From assembly GCA_002633005.1 (NCBI GenBank), contig NMRA01000297.1, forward strand, positions 481,085 to 545,084: 64,000 bases of DNA, in the 5' to 3' direction. How positions within the stretch are numbered: the first letter of the stretch is position 1; every line of letters begins with the position of its first letter. The notes beneath the pieces were generated by a model. It was not told where the DNA came from. It ran no database searches and saw nothing but the letters and a program-made list of their open reading frames with translations. Positions 61,393-64,000 of this stretch are shown in pieces. Source of the stretch: Phoronis australis. Its lineage: Eukaryota > Phoronida > Phoronidae. Made by a program: the position numbers and the translations under genes.

Positions 61393-61656
61393 TCAGTCTG
61401 TGCGGTTTGATACAAAACCTTTATACTGAGAAAATGGATCAGGAAACTTGTCCCTGATGCGCCAGACACAACAGCTAGGGATAACTTTTCTTTGTCCTGC
61501 AGTGAGCCTGCCAAAAGTCCACAATGTGTATTGTCTGTATGCCTGGTGCCTGTTTGTTTTGTTGTAGCTATCACCATCTTGGAAGGCCAAGACATCATTT
61601 CTGTAGTGCCGCGCTAAGGCTAACACAGTCTCATTGAGCACAAGGTACTCCATGTC
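61393..61656 (-). CDS. Last exon: second half of the P2X7-like cysteine domain
   Basis: 264 bases, phase 0, acceptor ttatag. Codes for [52 protein letters not shown] and YKGF, then the stop. Confidence 0.85.
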   Translation of the reverse strand, partial: DMEYLVLNETVLALARHYRNDVLAFQDGDSYNKTNRHQAYRQYTLWTFGRLTAGQRKVIPSCCVWRIRDKFPDPFSQYKGFVSNRTD

Positions 61657-62739
61657 CTATAAATAGTAGAAGTGAAATGCATATGAAAATATAATGCTGA
61701 GAATTTTCTGGTGTGCAGGTTATGGAAACTAAAATAATTCAAATACTGTAATCTCCCTGGCCAGTGCCCAGGACCCTCAAATTGGAAAGACACCAAAACT
61801 TGGAGGTGGACCCTTACCTCAACAATATTTTATAATAGGCTTTGAAAGCGAAGCTCAATTAGATTACTCAAATAAACAACAATGGAATTAGTAGCAAAGA
61901 ATTTTGAGAAAGTGCAAGTACAGGCAGACCACTATCTTTTTCGTCCGTAAATATGTGACTTCCCTTACAAAAATGATTAAATGGATGTCTATGTATAAAT
62001 AAACTAATGCTGTTGATACCTACATCCAAGAGACTTATGCAGTTTGGGAATACTTTGTTGCAACACAGTCGCTCATCCTCTGTGGGCATTTCCCGGCAAT
62101 GTCTGCAGGAACACCATGACGGTGGAGAAGCCTGTGGAGGCGGATGGTATCCTGAGCCTTCTGGTGCTGTAGGTGGATCCACCAGGTCAAAGATAAGCCC
62201 AGGCTCTCTTTCTACCACCTTCTCCAAAAGGTGTCGCACTTGCTCATTGCTCATTGCATTTATTCTACTCTGAAAATAAGGAAAGATTTTTCACCAATTA
62301 CGGAAAAGAAACATTTATCATGTCTTGTAGTGTAATAATTGCCTTGGCTAAAAGTTGAGATATAACAGTAGTTGGTGTCATGTATTATTTTGCATCATTA
62401 CACAAATGATAACCACATGAAATTCTGTGTCAAAAATGTAATGGCTCCCAATTTCTTCAAGATGTAATTTGACATAGATTGTCTGCTATAAAATGTTCTG
62501 TTTGTATACAAATCATATTTGTTTCACTTAGCTAGAGTTTACTATTCATGATTAAATACCTGTACGTCAGCTTTACGAGATGCATAAGCTTGCAGACCAC
62601 GTTGAGCTGGGGTCACTGAGGCTGTACCTGTAGTTGCTGTAGCAACTGACCTCCCTCTCCTCCCTCTACCTCCTCTCCTTGTTCTCCCTGCTCTCCCACG
62701 CCCTCTGGCAGAATAAAAAGGCCTTTTAGGGCTCCCACG
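61393..62739 (-). CDS. Spliced gene for a P2X7 cytoplasmic-domain-like protein (5' part missing)
   Basis: Three exons on the minus strand (62739-62560, 62269-62024, 61656-61393) are all phase 0 and join without a break to TGA. The product has an Arg/Gly-rich stretch, then [13 protein letters not shown], then [19 protein letters not shown], then [17 protein letters not shown] and [17 protein letters not shown]-x-x-x-YKGF. This C-x-C-x2-C ... CC ... aYR-x-x-x-W-x-x-G ... iPSC-x-x-x-IR-x-x-FP order is the cysteine-rich 'ballast' domain of the P2X7 receptor tail, which binds zinc in the mammalian protein. There is no ion-channel part. Stand-alone proteins with this domain are frequent in invertebrates and often in many copies. 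An upstream exon is required, since 62739 follows an acceptor (gttttag). Its 3' end faces that of the + gene 203 bp away. Confidence 0.8.
62024..62269 (-). CDS. Exon: first half of the P2X7-like cysteine domain
   Basis: 246 bases, phase 0-0, acceptor tttcag and donor gtaggt. Codes for [19 protein letters not shown], a Pro-rich linker, then the [19 protein letters not shown] motif and FPNCISLLD. Confidence 0.85.
62560..62739 (-). CDS. Exon: Arg/Gly-rich region of the P2X7-domain-like gene
   Basis: 180 bases, phase 0-0. Codes for [20 protein letters not shown], an RGRRGRS run, then [15 protein letters not shown]. It looks disordered and nucleic-acid-binding or nuclear in character (inference). 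Confidence 0.65.
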
Positions 62740-62965
62740 CTAAAACAAAATAATTTCACTTAAACATAAAGTCTCAAAGGTCACCAAAAGTCATGTCTAA
62801 CTTACATTGAATGTAATTTTCAAACCAAAGGAAATGTTTTAAACTGGACTGGTAATGGGTGAACAAATTTGGTTCCTAACTGCATTCCATTAACGAGTTC
62901 TCGGCCTCAGTCTGGTGGTTTCAGTTATCACATTTTGGTACATGGATAAGTTGAAACATGTTGTC

Positions 62966-64000
62966 ACTGGTGGAATCCACTGGCCTCAACTGGCATCCAC
63001 TGGCATCCACTGAATCCACAGGCCTCCACTGGCCTCCACTGGCCACCACTGTCCTCCATTGGCCTCCACTGGACTCCACTAGCCTCCACTGGCCTCCACA
63101 GGACTCCACTGGGCTCCACTGGCCTCCACTGGCCTCCACTGGCCTCCATTGGCCTCAACTGGCCTCCACTGGCCTCCACTGGCGTCCACTGGCCTAAACT
63201 AGCCTCCACTGGCCCCCACTGTCGTCCACTGGCCTAAACTGGCCTCCTCTGACCTCCACTGGTTTCCACCGGCCTCAACTGCCATCCACTGGCATCCACT
63301 GGAATCCACAGGCCTCCACTGGCCTCCACTGGCCTCCACTGGCCACCACTGTCCTCCAATGGCCTCCACTGGCCTCCACTGGACTCCACTAGCCTCCACT
63401 GGCCTCCACAAGACTCCACTGGGCTCCACTGGCCTTCACTGGCCTGCACTGGCCTCCATTGGCCTCCACTGGCCTCCACTGGCGTCCACTGGACCACTGC
63501 CCTCCACTGGCCACCATGGGCCTCCATTGGCTTCCACGTGTATCCACTGGTCTCCACTGGCCTCCACTGGACTCCACGGCCCTCCACTGGCCTCCACAGA
63601 CCTCCACTGCCCTCCACTGACCTCCACTTGCCCCCACTGGCCTCCACTGTCCTCCACTGGGTTCCACTGTCCTCCAAGGCCTCCACTGGCGTCCACTGGC
63701 CTCCACTGGCCACCATTGATCTCCACTGCCCTCCACTGGCCTCGACTGGCCTCCAATAGCCTCCACTGGCCTCCACTGCCCTCTGCTGGCTTCCATTGGC
63801 GTCCACTGCCCTCAACTCTCCTCCAGTGGCCTCCACTGGCCTCCAGTGGCCTCCACTGGCCTCCACTGTAATCCACTGGCTTCCACTGGCTTCCACGGCC
63901 ATCCACTGGCCTCTACGGGCGTCCACTAGCCTCCACTGGCCTCATCCGGCCTTCACTGACCTCCACTGGCCTCTTCTGGCCTCCACTGGCTTCCAATGGC
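62966..64000. repeat. Minisatellite, 10-bp unit ctggcctcca, about 100 copies, running off the window
   Basis: Almost uninterrupted tggcctccac units with single-base variants and occasional one-base indels. Long open frames on both strands (repeats of ASGGQWRPVE type) are artefacts of a period that is read as 30 bases. Confidence 0.98.

Noticed and set aside
62921-63926. Long frames of SGGQWRPVEA type on both strands
   Set aside because: Products of the 10-bp minisatellite with no other support.

Overview
The window looks like a piece of an invertebrate animal genome, probably a marine deuterostome such as a hemichordate, echinoderm or cephalochordate. The evidence is small phase-1 exons coding for EGF, thrombospondin-1 and sushi modules, large introns, no operon structure, and a dense load of broken transposons (LINE, Penelope-like, piggyBac, hAT-like, TIR elements, tRNA-derived SINEs) and satellites. 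The species call is an inference. The window also has one run of Ns (28177-28855).

Positions 3868-44278 (+) hold most of one gene: 14 exons with canonical AG/GT boundaries, almost all phase 1-1, that join into one continuous frame of 1061 residues ending at TGA 44276-44278. The order is EGF, EGF, three TSP1, EGF, EGF, sushi/CCP, a two-exon unrecognised ectodomain, one GCC2/GCC3 exon, one large exon with eleven 17-residue GCC2/GCC3-like repeats, a Ser/Thr-rich stalk, one transmembrane helix and a short cytoplasmic tail. The 5' end is not in view. It reads as a type I cell-surface protein; I do not recognise a named orthologue.

The introns are full of mobile DNA: a Tc1/mariner-like non-autonomous element (12592-13914), THAP fragments (11393, 14566, 31857), an hAT-like element (16934-19467), a palindromic Penelope-like element (24598-26061), a second Penelope-like copy (30938-32800) split by a TTAA-flanked element (31630-32575), a fold-back element with arms near 0.8 kb (36385-42175), a two-copy palindromic MITE, and several satellites.

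Beyond the receptor-like gene lie a piggyBac element with recognisable TTAA sites and inverted ends (45437-47574, broken coding region), a 2.7 kb element with ATATGGGCAATTCC ends and repeated ACGTCCRTCAC motifs (53237-55983), and two convergent spliced genes. The + gene (59042-61189) codes for an uncharacterised, probably transposon-related protein. The - gene (61393-62739) codes for a protein with the cysteine-rich domain known from the P2X7 cytoplasmic tail. The window ends in a 10-bp minisatellite.

The most interesting hypothesis is that the convergent pair and the 946-bp TTAA-flanked element are parts of one two-gene transposon type (Kolobok-like: THAP domain, TTAA target site). The short element has a THAP reading frame entering from its left end and an acidic frame entering from its right end, as an internally deleted copy of such a two-gene element would.
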